The notes under the pieces were generated by a model, which saw only the letters and a list, made by a program, of their open reading frames with translations, had not been told where the DNA came from and did not search any database. Shown here piece after piece: positions 30,917 to 39,664 of a DNA stretch of 45,115 nucleotides; position 1 is the first letter of the stretch; each line of letters begins with the position of its first letter. The translations under genes were made by a program, and so were the position numbers. The DNA is from Fibrobacter sp. UBA4373 (GTDB lineage: Bacteria > Fibrobacterota > Fibrobacteria > Fibrobacterales > Fibrobacteraceae): assembly GCA_002390045.1 (NCBI GenBank), contig DGSB01000074.1, positions 20,312-65,426 of the forward strand, given 5' to 3'.

Positions 30917-31897
30917 CTATCTCCTCGTAAACTTGCCATTCGGAGCAATGCAGAATCGGCTTGCATAGCCCTTGCGAACCGGAAGAACCGTTTCTTTATC
31001 GTTAACGTAGAACTTGCTGACAGCATCCGGATTTCCGACGACAACGCAAAGCGTATCGTTATACGCATAGCTGATCTTGGAATGTCTTGTTACGATGTTC
31101 CCTTCGCGGAGAACCTTGTTGTCGTTCAAGCTGCGGTAGATGCCCACCCACGAAGTCACGGAATCTTTACCGACAATCGTCACGCGGACCTTTCCCGATG
31201 CATCCGGGACAATTTCTGTCTCTGGCTTTTCTTGGGATGCAGAAGACGTGATAAAGATGGTCGCGGAGCTTCCCTTCGCAGAATCCTTTTTGGCGCTATC
31301 GAGAGCGGCCTTCATCGCAGAAGAATCGACGGCAACGCTTACCGATTCCGGAGGAACGTTTTCTGCGCCATCCGGCACTGTTGCATCAAAAGAAGTCGTA
31401 TCGTCTTCCACGGCCGCTGTCGTTTGGACAGGCGCCGGAGTCGGATTCTGAATTTTAGAATCCATCGAAGTCTTGTTCAAGAACTTTACCCCGGCAAAGA
31501 ATGCCAAAGCGAGCACAAGAACGACGATCAAAACCGTTTTCAAGCTGCTTTTATTTGAACCCAGCTTTCCACCGGCAAAGGATTCCGTAACAGAAGATAC
31601 CGCAGACGGAGCCAAAAATTCCTGAGAATAAGAAGAACCGACTTCCTTGGAATAATATTCCAGAATCTTTGGCATGTCCAAGCCGAGCGTCACCGCGATC
31701 GAATTCAGATATCCGCGGACATAGGCTTCTACCGGGAATTTATTCCATTCACCCGCTTCGATTTCGGCCAAATGTTCCAAAGAAATGTGCGTCTTTAAAG
31801 AAAGTTCATCGAGAGAAATTCCCTTGGTTTCACGGACTCTTTTGAGGTAATCCCCAAGTCTTTCGTTCGAAGCCTTTTCTTCCACAAAGTCAGACAT
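30917..31897 (-). CDS. RodZ-like cell-shape protein
   Basis: This 326-residue protein has a RodZ layout. A cytoplasmic HTH domain covers about 13-85 (LGDYLKRVRETKGISLDELS and VEAYVRGYLNSIAVTLGL). One membrane helix spans about 121-140 (TVLIVVLVLALAFFAGVKF). A Pro/Thr/Ser-rich periplasmic linker and a C-terminal beta domain (KVRVTIVGKDSVTSWVGIYR) of the DUF4115 type follow. RodZ links MreB to the elongation machinery; no mreB is present here. AGGAGAG precedes the ATG. It lies between maf and hisB in one operon. The direct evidence is architecture; the name is inferred. Confidence 0.85.
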   Translation of the reverse strand: MSDFVEEKASNERLGDYLKRVRETKGISLDELSLKTHISLEHLAEIEAGEWNKFPVEAYVRGYLNSIAVTLGLDMPKILEYYSKEVGSSYSQEFLAPSAVSSVTESFAGGKLGSNKSSLKTVLIVVLVLALAFFAGVKFLNKTSMDSKIQNPTPAPVQTTAAVEDDTTSFDATVPDGAENVPPESVSVAVDSSAMKAALDSAKKDSAKGSSATIFITSSASQEKPETEIVPDASGKVRVTIVGKDSVTSWVGIYRSLNDNKVLREGNIVTRHSKISYAYNDTLCVVVGNPDAVSKFYVNDKETVLPVRKGYASRFCIAPNGKFTRR

Positions 31898-31898
31898 T

Positions 31899-32459
31899 TT
31901 ACTCTCCTAAATGATCAATCAAATCCAGGGTCTTCGCGACAGGAAGACCGACAACATTATAAAAACAGCCTTGCACCGATTTGACAAGACACGCTCCCAA
32001 GCCTTGAATTGCATAGGCTCCGGCCTTGTCCATCGGTTCTCCGGAATCCACATAGCGCTTCAAAGTTTCGGCGCTGCTATGACGGAAAATCACATCCGTG
32101 ACTTCCTTTGAAGATTCCACAATTTTTCCGTTATGCGCAATGGCCACGCCCGTAATCACCTTATGACGGCTGCCATTCAAGAGCTTGAGCATCGAAAGAG
32201 CTTCCGCAGCATCCTTCGGTTTTCCAAGAGCCTTGCCGTCCATGAGAACAAGCGTATCGAACCCGAGAACGAATTCATCCGGAAAACGTTTCGAAACTTC
32301 CAAAGCCTTTCCTTCCGCAAACTTCTGCGGGCGATCTTTCGGCTTAAGACCTTCTCCGTCTTCGATAAAATTTGACTTTTCCACTCGGAAAGGTACCTTC
32401 AACTGAGTGAGGATGTCCGACCGGCGCGGGGATCCGCTAGCCAAAACAAAAGTTCTCAC
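31899..32459 (-). CDS. maf: Maf family nucleotide pyrophosphatase
   Basis: This 186-residue house-cleaning enzyme hydrolyses dTTP, UTP or modified nucleotides to monophosphates. The Maf signatures are clear: LASGSPRRSDIL at the N-terminus, GFDTLVLMDGKALGKPKD with the catalytic Asp, and DKAGAYAIQG. The start is GTG with strong GGAGG upstream, overlapping the previous gene's stop as GTGA. Its operon neighbours are the sugar nucleotidyltransferase, rodZ and hisB; maf is often found beside shape genes. Confidence 0.95.
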   Translation of the reverse strand: MRTFVLASGSPRRSDILTQLKVPFRVEKSNFIEDGEGLKPKDRPQKFAEGKALEVSKRFPDEFVLGFDTLVLMDGKALGKPKDAAEALSMLKLLNGSRHKVITGVAIAHNGKIVESSKEVTDVIFRHSSAETLKRYVDSGEPMDKAGAYAIQGLGACLVKSVQGCFYNVVGLPVAKTLDLIDHLGE

Positions 32460-33448
32460 AAAACCTCCGAAATCACTTTGGAATGGTCGCCCAACAAGAG
32501 CGATCCCTTGAATCCCTTGACTTCGGAATCACCGCCAAAGATCGAATGAGAAATCTCGGAATCGACTAGGATTGTGCGTTCCGATATCACCGAGTCCACG
32601 ATCTTCGAATTTTCGATGACCACCTCCGGTCCGACCGAGACATTCGGTCCTACAACAGAATTTCGAACGACTGCGGTATCCGCAATATGGCAAGGCTGAA
32701 TAATGGTACTTCCCTGGAAACGAGAAACGTCTTGCGCTTCAAGACCAGAAAGGATTTTCGCATTGGTCTGGAGGAAGGTTTCCGCCGTTCCACAGTCGAG
32801 CCAGGAGCGAATCGGAGCCGTGCGGAACTTGGCACCCGATTCTACCATCATCTGCAAGGCATCCGTCAGCTGATATTCATTACGCGTGCGGATATCTTCG
32901 CGAATCAACCTTTCCAGAGATGCACGCAAAGCGGCCACATCGGTAATGTAGTAGATACCGACCAAGGCCTCATTCGAAACAAAGGTTTGCGGTTTTTCGA
33001 CCAACTTGGTGATATATCCCGAAGCATCGGTCACAGCTACGCCGAATCGACGAGGATCCTCCACTTCTCGTGTCATCAAGACATTTTCCTTTTCTGTCTT
33101 GAGGAACGAAAGGTCGGCATCGAAAAGCGTATCTCCTAAAATAATCAAAACAGGTTCATCATCCGTCAGATACGGCAAGCAGAGAGAAATCGCCTCCCCA
33201 AGTCCTTGGGGATTGCGCTGGCGCACTGCGCGAGCATTCTTGAAACCTCTCTGATGAATAAAATCTTCTACAAGCTCCCCCTTATACCCAGTAATGAAAA
33301 TCTGTTCTGACACAGGAAGCGCAGAATAGGAAGCGATGATATGATCTATCAACGTTTTTCCGGCAATAGGAAGAAGACACTTTGGCAAAGACAAAGTGAA
33401 TGGTCGAAGCCGCGTGCCAGTTCCGGCAACAGGTAAAATGACTTTCAT
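32456..33448 (-). CDS. sugar-1-phosphate nucleotidyltransferase
   Basis: This 330-residue enzyme activates a sugar phosphate with an NTP to give an NDP-sugar. The N-terminal Rossmann-like domain has GTGTRLRPFTLSLPKCLLPI (nucleotide binding), IILGDTLFDADL with the metal-binding Asp, and a VEKPQTF segment. A C-terminal left-handed beta-helix-like part shows hexapeptide-type repeats (VVRNSVVGPNVSVGPEVVIE). It resembles long glucose-1-phosphate thymidylyltransferases and mannose-1-phosphate guanylyltransferases; the base and sugar cannot be fixed. Only a weak ribosome site precedes the ATG. It is first in an operon with maf, rodZ and hisB. Confidence 0.88.
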   Translation of the reverse strand: MKVILPVAGTGTRLRPFTLSLPKCLLPIAGKTLIDHIIASYSALPVSEQIFITGYKGELVEDFIHQRGFKNARAVRQRNPQGLGEAISLCLPYLTDDEPVLIILGDTLFDADLSFLKTEKENVLMTREVEDPRRFGVAVTDASGYITKLVEKPQTFVSNEALVGIYYITDVAALRASLERLIREDIRTRNEYQLTDALQMMVESGAKFRTAPIRSWLDCGTAETFLQTNAKILSGLEAQDVSRFQGSTIIQPCHIADTAVVRNSVVGPNVSVGPEVVIENSKIVDSVISERTILVDSEISHSIFGGDSEVKGFKGSLLLGDHSKVISEVL

Positions 33449-33524
33449 AGTTACTCTAAATCTAGAATTTCCTAGAAAAAACGAGTATCCGATTCTATGA
33501 AGAACCCGTGCAAACCGTCCATAT

Positions 33525-34259
33525 TCACCGGTCTTCCGACGCTTTCGCGAAGGATTTGTACGTTCGCAAAAGCGTTTTCTCTTCTACCGTCATGCGGTAA
33601 CTTTCACAAGCCTTCTGAATCGTCTTCGCATGAATCCACGGCGAAAGTTTTTTCTTTTGAATATAAGGCAGCGTAGCGTCCCACTGTTTCGCAAGCGCCG
33701 TGGCGAAGTACCAGGCGACGACCATCTGAACATAATAACGGTCCGCGCCTTCAAAGCGGTTTTCATCGACTGCCGCCACACATTTCAAATATTTTTTGTC
33801 AAAGCGTTCGTCTAAAAAGAACGCCATCAACATGTTCACGCCAAAGCGCACCGTGTAAGCCTTTTCAGATTTCAACCATTCCAAAATCTTCGTTTGGAAA
33901 CGGTCAGGATCCTTTAACAGCGCCTTGGGAGATTTCCCGTCGCAGACCGCCCAGTTATCGACATACGGCAAAAAAGCTTCTACCTGCTGCAAGCAACTTT
34001 CAAAGTTGCGGATTTTTTCCACAATAAACAGGTGGATCTGATTTTCTTCATAGTACCGATGCGGAAGATGCTTCAGAAATTTTTCCACTTCCGCAGGCGA
34101 AGCATTTTTTACAAACTCCTGGGCGAGTTTTCGAAGCGTCGGAACGCGAACCCCAATAAAAGTCTTTTTGTCAATGCCCGGGAGCAACGCCGTGTGGAAT
34201 TCACGGTACTTCAAATCCTGTTCCGTAAGCAAACGCTTGACAAGTTCCGCTTGCGTCAT
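33525..34259 (-). CDS. DNA alkylation repair protein, AlkD-like HEAT-repeat glycosylase
   Basis: This protein of about 244 residues has the alpha-helical HEAT-like repeat pattern of the AlkC/AlkD family. It shows GVRVPTLRKLAQEFVK, HRYYEENQIHLFIVEKI, DNWAVCDGKSPKAL (Trp and Asp in the active-site cleft of AlkD relatives) and RFGVNMLMAFFLDERF. AlkD removes bulky or charged alkylpurines from DNA. I used the ATG at 34259 with GGGGTG upstream; a TTG 15 nt earlier is the only longer option. It follows lptD with a 21-nt gap and may be cotranscribed with it. Confidence 0.9.
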   Translation of the reverse strand: MTQAELVKRLLTEQDLKYREFHTALLPGIDKKTFIGVRVPTLRKLAQEFVKNASPAEVEKFLKHLPHRYYEENQIHLFIVEKIRNFESCLQQVEAFLPYVDNWAVCDGKSPKALLKDPDRFQTKILEWLKSEKAYTVRFGVNMLMAFFLDERFDKKYLKCVAAVDENRFEGADRYYVQMVVAWYFATALAKQWDATLPYIQKKKLSPWIHAKTIQKACESYRMTVEEKTLLRTYKSFAKASEDR

Positions 34260-34280
34260 CCGCACCCCATTCAATACAAA

Positions 34281-36749
34281 TTAATTATCTTCAGTACTTG
34301 AAGCGTTCAGCTTGATATCCGGCAAGTCCTTCACGTACACGGTAAAGCTCCAGCCCGCCGCAGGCCCCGTCGGAGTCCAGGTGAAGTTGAGCTTCCAACA
34401 ATGCAACGTTCTATCAAAGGTAAATTCATGCGTGGCAAAACGGCCTTCCGTATAGCTGTAACGCGTCGAATAGGTCATGGACCAATTCGGCGTCGGATGC
34501 AAGGATGCCGAAATTCCCGTAGAATGGGATATGTTGTCCTTGAAAACCTTTTTACCCACACGCGTGCTTGAGAACGAATAACGGTAATCGAGGCTCGCCG
34601 ACCAAGAATCCTTCTGGTATTTTCCCATCTGCGAAGCAAGCCCAGAATTAAAGTCACCCGACCAGCTGAACGTTTTAGAAAGATCATAAGCCCAGTAAGT
34701 CAGTTCCGGGAACCGAACCTTATTCGGGTCTTCTTCATACTTGTGATAAACACTGTGACGCGTGCGAATGGTGAACATGTAATTCGGAAGCACCTGGAAT
34801 CCAAAGCTTGAACTAATGTCCGACCAGTGAAGCGAATCCGCGGCAAAGTTGTAAGACGTCGAATGCGATGTCGTAACCAGGCGGCGAGTACCGTAGGTAT
34901 CTTCGGTTTCCGTTGTATCCTTGCCGTCTTCCGAAGCTTTCTTCTGCCCCAGCGTTTTCAAATACTTAATATCGAAGTCGTTCGAAATAGAAAATCCAAC
35001 CGACTTTTGTTCAATCTGGTACGGCGTCTGACCGAGAAGCGGATGCTTCACAAAGTACTTGTTCGTATCGAGTTCCGGCGCATAGGTGTAAGAAATGCTC
35101 GGAGACAGCACATGACGTACACCGGTAAAGCGTCCAATATTTGGCATCCAAATTCCGTACAGTTTGGTATCCGCGGTCAAGCTGTAATTGTGGTTGTAAA
35201 AGAATTCACCATATTCATCGTTTTCAGGATTCCAACCGCTGCGCTGTTTGCGGTACTTTGCCGAATCCTCCGGATTAATCCAGCGGTTCCCCGTCCACAT
35301 GCCTGTAAACGTCGCCTTCGGCGTCAAGTTGATCACGTCAAAAAGCGAAGCGGAATAATCCACAGAATACGTTCCCGTGTAACCCGTATACCAAGCTGCG
35401 GTGTCAATATCCCGAACCGTATCCGCAGCAATGACTTCATACAAATTAAATCTATTCGTAAATGAATAGTTGAACTTGTCGAGCCAAGATTCTTCCGACG
35501 CCACTTCGTCGTCATCTTCTTCAAAGTCAAAAAGCTGGCCGCTCATGCGGTACTGGATGTCGGGAATCTGGCGTTCCTTGTAACCGGTCGTCAAATTGTA
35601 ATTCTGCAAGACTTTAACGGTCAGGCTTTTATTCGTTCCGAACTTGCCCGAATACGTCATCTGGGCGTTGGCCTGCTGGTCCAAGATCGTTTCCGCATCG
35701 GTACCGTTATCCTGGCGAACGCTCTGGTCCGAGACAAAAGAACCTGTTCCCGAAAGGGTGTGCTTTCCGTCGGGCGTCAAATTCTGATTGTGGTTGAACT
35801 TGATATCGTAACCGCTGTTTGCGAAATCAAACTGTTTCAGATAACTCGTGTACGAAATATTTCCGTCCAAATGGTAACGCCATTTATAACGGACCGATTC
35901 CGAAAGAGTCGTCTTTTCAAAATTCGCCGAGGATCCTTCAATCACGTCGCCCGAAGTCGTCGCATCCCAGTAATCGTTCGGCGCGTAGTAAAAGCCCACA
36001 TTCTTGATGTAAAAACCCTGAACCTGGTCACCGCCGAACTTAGGCGTCAAAAGACCGGAACGTCTTCCGCTCTTGAGCGGCGCCACGATCATCGGAAGCA
36101 CCGCCACCGGAACATCCGCAATATTCAACACGACAGGTCTCGCCGTCACGCTTTCCTTCGGCTTCACCACCATGCGTCTTCCATAAAAATAATAGTGCTG
36201 GTGCGTCGTATCGTCGCAGGTACTGAAGTCACCTCGGGCAATCAAGAGTCTCGAGTCCGGGAGACGCCGAACTTCCATTCCGTTCAGCTGGTTGTTGTCC
36301 TGGAAGGTCGTCGCGTAATAAATTTCACCCACCCGGGACTTCATATTGTACTTCATGCGGTAACCAGCTAGCGACGGATTTTTCGTTTCTCGCAAAACGG
36401 GATCCCCGCTCGCCTGCAAGACCTGGTCCTTTTGATTAAAAAGAACCGTATCCGCATCGAGAGTCGCCGTACGGTACTTGAGTTGAGCCTTATTGTTCAA
36501 ATTGAAAGTGGAAGTTTCCACGTCATACTGCAAGTCCACTGCATGGTATTCCACCGTATCCGTTTTCGTGGTATCACTCGAAGAACCGAACCAATCGCCA
36601 TCCGTCGAATCCGTTTCGGTGGAATCCGCAGGATCAGGCCGATCGGGCAAATCGATCTTCGTCATTTCTTGCGCATAGGCAAAGGACGAGACAAAGAGTG
36701 CCAGTAAAAACAAGCACTTTAGAATCCTCTGCTTAAACGTGTTGAACAT
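34281..36749 (-). CDS. lptD: LPS assembly protein LptD (OstA-like)
   Basis: This 822-residue outer membrane protein inserts lipopolysaccharide into the outer leaflet. The signal peptide ends near SSFAYAQE. An acidic Asp/Thr/Ser-rich stretch lies at 36-66. An OstA-like beta-jellyroll covers about 70-225 (YRTATLDADTVLFNQKDQ, VLRETKNPSLAGYRMKYNMK), and a long barrel follows with the conserved APLKSGRRSGLLTPKFGGD transition and SISYTYAPELD. It has only one Cys (FSTCDD), so the E. coli-type disulphide pair is not evident. The start is the ATG at 36749 rather than the GTG before it. There is no ribosome site; a perfect TATAAT lies 9 nt upstream. Confidence 0.92.
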   Translation of the reverse strand: MFNTFKQRILKCLFLLALFVSSFAYAQEMTKIDLPDRPDPADSTETDSTDGDWFGSSSDTTKTDTVEYHAVDLQYDVETSTFNLNNKAQLKYRTATLDADTVLFNQKDQVLQASGDPVLRETKNPSLAGYRMKYNMKSRVGEIYYATTFQDNNQLNGMEVRRLPDSRLLIARGDFSTCDDTTHQHYYFYGRRMVVKPKESVTARPVVLNIADVPVAVLPMIVAPLKSGRRSGLLTPKFGGDQVQGFYIKNVGFYYAPNDYWDATTSGDVIEGSSANFEKTTLSESVRYKWRYHLDGNISYTSYLKQFDFANSGYDIKFNHNQNLTPDGKHTLSGTGSFVSDQSVRQDNGTDAETILDQQANAQMTYSGKFGTNKSLTVKVLQNYNLTTGYKERQIPDIQYRMSGQLFDFEEDDDEVASEESWLDKFNYSFTNRFNLYEVIAADTVRDIDTAAWYTGYTGTYSVDYSASLFDVINLTPKATFTGMWTGNRWINPEDSAKYRKQRSGWNPENDEYGEFFYNHNYSLTADTKLYGIWMPNIGRFTGVRHVLSPSISYTYAPELDTNKYFVKHPLLGQTPYQIEQKSVGFSISNDFDIKYLKTLGQKKASEDGKDTTETEDTYGTRRLVTTSHSTSYNFAADSLHWSDISSSFGFQVLPNYMFTIRTRHSVYHKYEEDPNKVRFPELTYWAYDLSKTFSWSGDFNSGLASQMGKYQKDSWSASLDYRYSFSSTRVGKKVFKDNISHSTGISASLHPTPNWSMTYSTRYSYTEGRFATHEFTFDRTLHCWKLNFTWTPTGPAAGWSFTVYVKDLPDIKLNASSTEDN

Positions 36750-36758
36750 CACACGGCA

Positions 36759-36764
36759 ATTATA
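36759..36764 (-). promoter_or_regulatory. -10 element of lptD
   Basis: Consensus TATAAT on the minus strand, 9 nt before the lptD ATG. Any -35 would overlap the terminator hairpin of the preceding gene. Confidence 0.5.
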
Positions 36765-36773
36765 GAAAAGGAA

Positions 36774-36797
36774 AGGCTCCCGTTTAACCGGGAGCCT
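36774..36797 (-). terminator. rho-independent terminator of the PDZ protein gene
   Basis: GGCTCCCG and CGGGAGCC form a perfect 8-bp stem with a 6-nt loop, followed on the minus strand by a T-rich tract. Confidence 0.85.
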
Positions 36798-36821
36798 CTT
36801 CTAAATTCGATTAGAACGTCC

Positions 36822-37625
36822 TTAACGAAGTTCCGTCGTCACTGCGGAAGCCGCTCCGTTCTGTTCAATGTGAACAATGTAACGGCCAGCAGGAGCATTC
36901 TTGCCATCCCATGCAAGGGTCTGCGCACCGGCCTTCGCATCTTCTTTTAAAAGACGTGCGGCAACTTCACCATTTGCATTCACAATGCGCACCACGGTAG
37001 AACCTTCTGCACGCAGATGAATCGTTACCTGTTCACGGTCGAAGGCATCCAAATTGCCTGCCGCACGAACCTTGCGGTTCTTCACCTGAGGCATCACTTC
37101 TTCAGCCGTTTCCACGGAGACCATGGAAAGGTCCGCCGAAGAGACCGTCGCTTCCGACTTTACCACATGACCGTGCTGCATCACCGAAAGAAGCTTCTGG
37201 TTCTTGGAAAGATCCTGGGAAGCGACTTCCGCGATTTCTTCCGAAGAATAACGGTTCTGATTTTCGCCATACCAGGCTTCTACCTTGGAAGCGTCAATGT
37301 CGTTCACCGAAATATTTGCTCGGCGAAGCGTCACCGTAAAAGATTCCTTTTCGCGAAGAACGGAGAGTTCCATCGGCTTCCCTACCGTTCCACGGAGCAC
37401 ATTTTTGGAAGCCTCGATATCGTTACCTGCAAGCGAAACCCCATCGACGGCAACAATACGATCGTTCGATTCAAGACCTGCAGAAGCGGCAGGAGAACCC
37501 GGAATCACATCCGAAATCAGGACTCCGTCTTTAACCGCATAAATCGTGACACCGATACCACCAAAGCTTTCACCCGCGAAAGCGGCTGCTGCCAAGGCAA
37601 GCGTCGTCAAAGCGAATTTTTTCAT
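36822..37625 (-). CDS. exported PDZ-domain protein with FlgD-like C-terminus
   Basis: This 267-residue protein has a signal peptide (MKKFALTTLALAAAAFAGES). A PDZ domain covers about 20-105 (VLISDVIPGSPAASAGLESN, DRIVAVDGVSLAG). A charged middle region of unknown fold follows. The C-terminal 70 residues resemble a FlgD-type Ig fold (VVRIVNANGEVAARLL, then LAWDGKNAPAGRYIVHIEQN). Such C-terminal folds also serve as type IX secretion sorting domains in some phyla; that role here is inference. No protease domain is seen. GAGGAAA precedes the ATG at 37625. A terminator separates it from lptD. Confidence 0.78.
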   Translation of the reverse strand: MKKFALTTLALAAAAFAGESFGGIGVTIYAVKDGVLISDVIPGSPAASAGLESNDRIVAVDGVSLAGNDIEASKNVLRGTVGKPMELSVLREKESFTVTLRRANISVNDIDASKVEAWYGENQNRYSSEEIAEVASQDLSKNQKLLSVMQHGHVVKSEATVSSADLSMVSVETAEEVMPQVKNRKVRAAGNLDAFDREQVTIHLRAEGSTVVRIVNANGEVAARLLKEDAKAGAQTLAWDGKNAPAGRYIVHIEQNGAASAVTTELR

Positions 37626-37703
37626 AGTTTCCTCGCAAAGATAATCCAAAATTTTTCTTTAAATATAAGCTTAAAATACGGAAAAATAATTTCGGGAACG
37701 TTC

Positions 37704-37727
37704 AAAAAGCTTTACAAGGCTTTTTTT
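37704..37727 (-). terminator. possible terminator overlapping the end of the gene at 37726
   Basis: AAAAAGC and GCTTTTT pair around an 8-nt loop at the stop codon of the acidic-tail protein. T follows on the minus strand. The stem is short. Confidence 0.45.
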
Positions 37728-38811
37728 ACTCTTCATATTCGTATTCGTCTTCGTCCGAATCGTCATATTCTTCGTATTCTTCTTTTTCATTTGGCAAAAT
37801 AATCAGTCCAAGAGTAATCGGTTCCCCTTTTTCGTTCAAAAAGCCTTCCAAGAAGAGAGTCGTCGAAAGACGGATCAGACGCAAGTCCATCATCGTTCCG
37901 CCGTCGTGTACGCTTTTAGAACCGTAAGGAATAAAAAGGAACTTTTTCCGCTTATATTCAAAGCGGTTTTCGTCAAAATTCCAGACCCAGCTCGTTTTTC
38001 CATCGTCCGAATCTTCATAATCGCAGATTTCCTTGTCGATATCGCATTCAAACGAAGCGTTTCCCTGATAACGCTTGTTCCATTCCGTACTAAAGGCACA
38101 TGTCTTGATGCTATGCCCGCCGTTCACTTTGGAATTCAGTTTGTCATTGATCGTGACGATATCCATTTTTTCGTTTTTCACCTGATCCCAGACGTCGCGC
38201 AAAATGATGTAGCTTTCAATTCCCTTGGGGCAGTTCCCCGTGCGGTTCACTTCTTCGTGGGCGGCCAAAAGCTTTTGTTGCAAATCGATATCCACCGCCA
38301 TCGGGATTTCGACCTTCTTGATCTTTTCCATCACCTTACGCGGAGGAACGGCTATGACCTTGCCGTCTTTTTTCACCAGATAGCCGAGTTCGTCACGCAC
38401 CATGTTCAAGCACTGCTGAACATGAATGCCCACGGTATTCGACGCGGCACTCACAAAGTCCACGCCAATTTCCAGATTCCATTCCCCAGCCTGCGAAGAG
38501 TTTTTATCGAGCTTGCAATAGGCTTCTTCGCGAATACCGTCAATATACACGATTTTCGCTTTCAGCTTTGTCAGCATTTCCCCTTCTTGATCCAGGCGTT
38601 CGAGGCTCCAAAAATTTGGATTCTGCCGGAGGAGTTCGGCAAAAGCCTTGTCGCCATCCAATGCAGGGAGCAACGAATCGTTGCGCGCATTTTTTTCTTG
38701 CAAAAGCGCCGAATATTCCGTCGTAATATCCGGATTGTTAAAAAGCGAATGCGTTGCAGCAAAAGCAGAAAGCGTTCCCAAGAAAAAGAGCATTACGGTC
38801 AAGATTCGCAT
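37726..38811 (-). CDS. exported protein of unknown function with acidic tail
   Basis: This 361-residue protein has a signal peptide (MRILTVMLFFLGTLSAFAAT). I recognise no domain. It has about six Cys (AYCKLD, VQQCLNM, GNCPKG, KTCAFS, FECDIDKEIC), which suggests disulphides in the periplasm. The C-terminal 20 residues are almost all Glu, Asp and Tyr (KEEYEEYDDSDEDEYEYEE) and may bind cations. GAGGAAAA precedes the ATG. It lies 15 nt downstream of the znuB-like permease gene in the same direction, so the two may be cotranscribed, and a metal-linked role is an untested idea. Confidence 0.7.
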   Translation of the reverse strand: MRILTVMLFFLGTLSAFAATHSLFNNPDITTEYSALLQEKNARNDSLLPALDGDKAFAELLRQNPNFWSLERLDQEGEMLTKLKAKIVYIDGIREEAYCKLDKNSSQAGEWNLEIGVDFVSAASNTVGIHVQQCLNMVRDELGYLVKKDGKVIAVPPRKVMEKIKKVEIPMAVDIDLQQKLLAAHEEVNRTGNCPKGIESYIILRDVWDQVKNEKMDIVTINDKLNSKVNGGHSIKTCAFSTEWNKRYQGNASFECDIDKEICDYEDSDDGKTSWVWNFDENRFEYKRKKFLFIPYGSKSVHDGGTMMDLRLIRLSTTLFLEGFLNEKGEPITLGLIILPNEKEEYEEYDDSDEDEYEYEE

Positions 38812-38826
38812 TGGATTTTCCTCAAG

Positions 38827-39639
38827 TCAGTTTGCACCACGGAGCTTTTGAATTCCCCAGTTCAACACGTACAAAAGAACGCTGAAGAGAATGATCATCG
38901 GTCCCACGGTAAAGTTTAACGCATAAGCCACAAAAAGCCCGGCCATCGAAAGCACAACAGAAAAAACGCAAGAAAGAAGCATCATCTGCTTTAAATTATC
39001 GGAATGGCTTTCCGCCACATATGCAGGAATCGTCAACAGGGCAATCACAAGAATAAGCCCTACCGTTTGCACCGCCATCACGACCGTGCACGCGATCATC
39101 GCCATCAAAAGCATGTAAAGGCGCAAAACAGGAACGCCCCGGACACGTGCAAATTCCGGATCATGCGAAATGGCAAGGAAAGGCTTAAAGAAAAACGCAG
39201 ACACACCAAGGATTCCAGCCGTCAAGACGGTCATGCCGAGCAAAAGCTCTCTAGGAACCGTCAAAATGCTCCCGAAAAGAAAGCTCGTCAAATCCCCGCT
39301 ATATCCGGGAGTCAAATCCGTAAGGATCACGCCAGCAGCCATTCCCGCTGCCCAAATGACATTGATCAGCGTATCGGAACGGTCGCGATCGATCCAGGTC
39401 AAGTATCCCATGACAAATGCACAAGCAAGCGCCATTCCAAGAGCTCCGAGCATCGGTGAAAATCCACAAAAACAAGCGAGTCCTATACCGCCAAACGAAG
39501 CATGAGCAACACCACCCGCAGTTCCTGCAATCTTGTTCACCACGACATAGGAGCCCATCACGCCGCATGCAATCGCAACGAGAAACGCTGCGATAAAGGC
39601 GTTTTGCATAAAATCGAGGGAAAGCATTTCCTGAAGCAT
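38827..39639 (-). CDS. znuB: zinc/manganese-type ABC transporter permease
   Basis: This 270-residue inner-membrane protein belongs to the ABC-3 permease family and has about eight membrane helices. Family features are GGVAHASFGGIGLACF near the N-terminus, FGSILTVPRE, and TIPAYVAESHSDNLKQMMLL near the coupling helix. It should form the channel for the ZnuC/ZnuA pair encoded at 2561-4179. No second binding protein or ATPase of this family is in the window, so the set looks split. The first ATG has no ribosome site, and TATAGA lies 9 nt upstream. The HAD gene lies 25 nt upstream. Confidence 0.9.
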   Translation of the reverse strand: MLQEMLSLDFMQNAFIAAFLVAIACGVMGSYVVVNKIAGTAGGVAHASFGGIGLACFCGFSPMLGALGMALACAFVMGYLTWIDRDRSDTLINVIWAAGMAAGVILTDLTPGYSGDLTSFLFGSILTVPRELLLGMTVLTAGILGVSAFFFKPFLAISHDPEFARVRGVPVLRLYMLLMAMIACTVVMAVQTVGLILVIALLTIPAYVAESHSDNLKQMMLLSCVFSVVLSMAGLFVAYALNFTVGPMIILFSVLLYVLNWGIQKLRGAN

Positions 39640-39664
39640 AACGTCTAATCTATAAAATTGAAGT

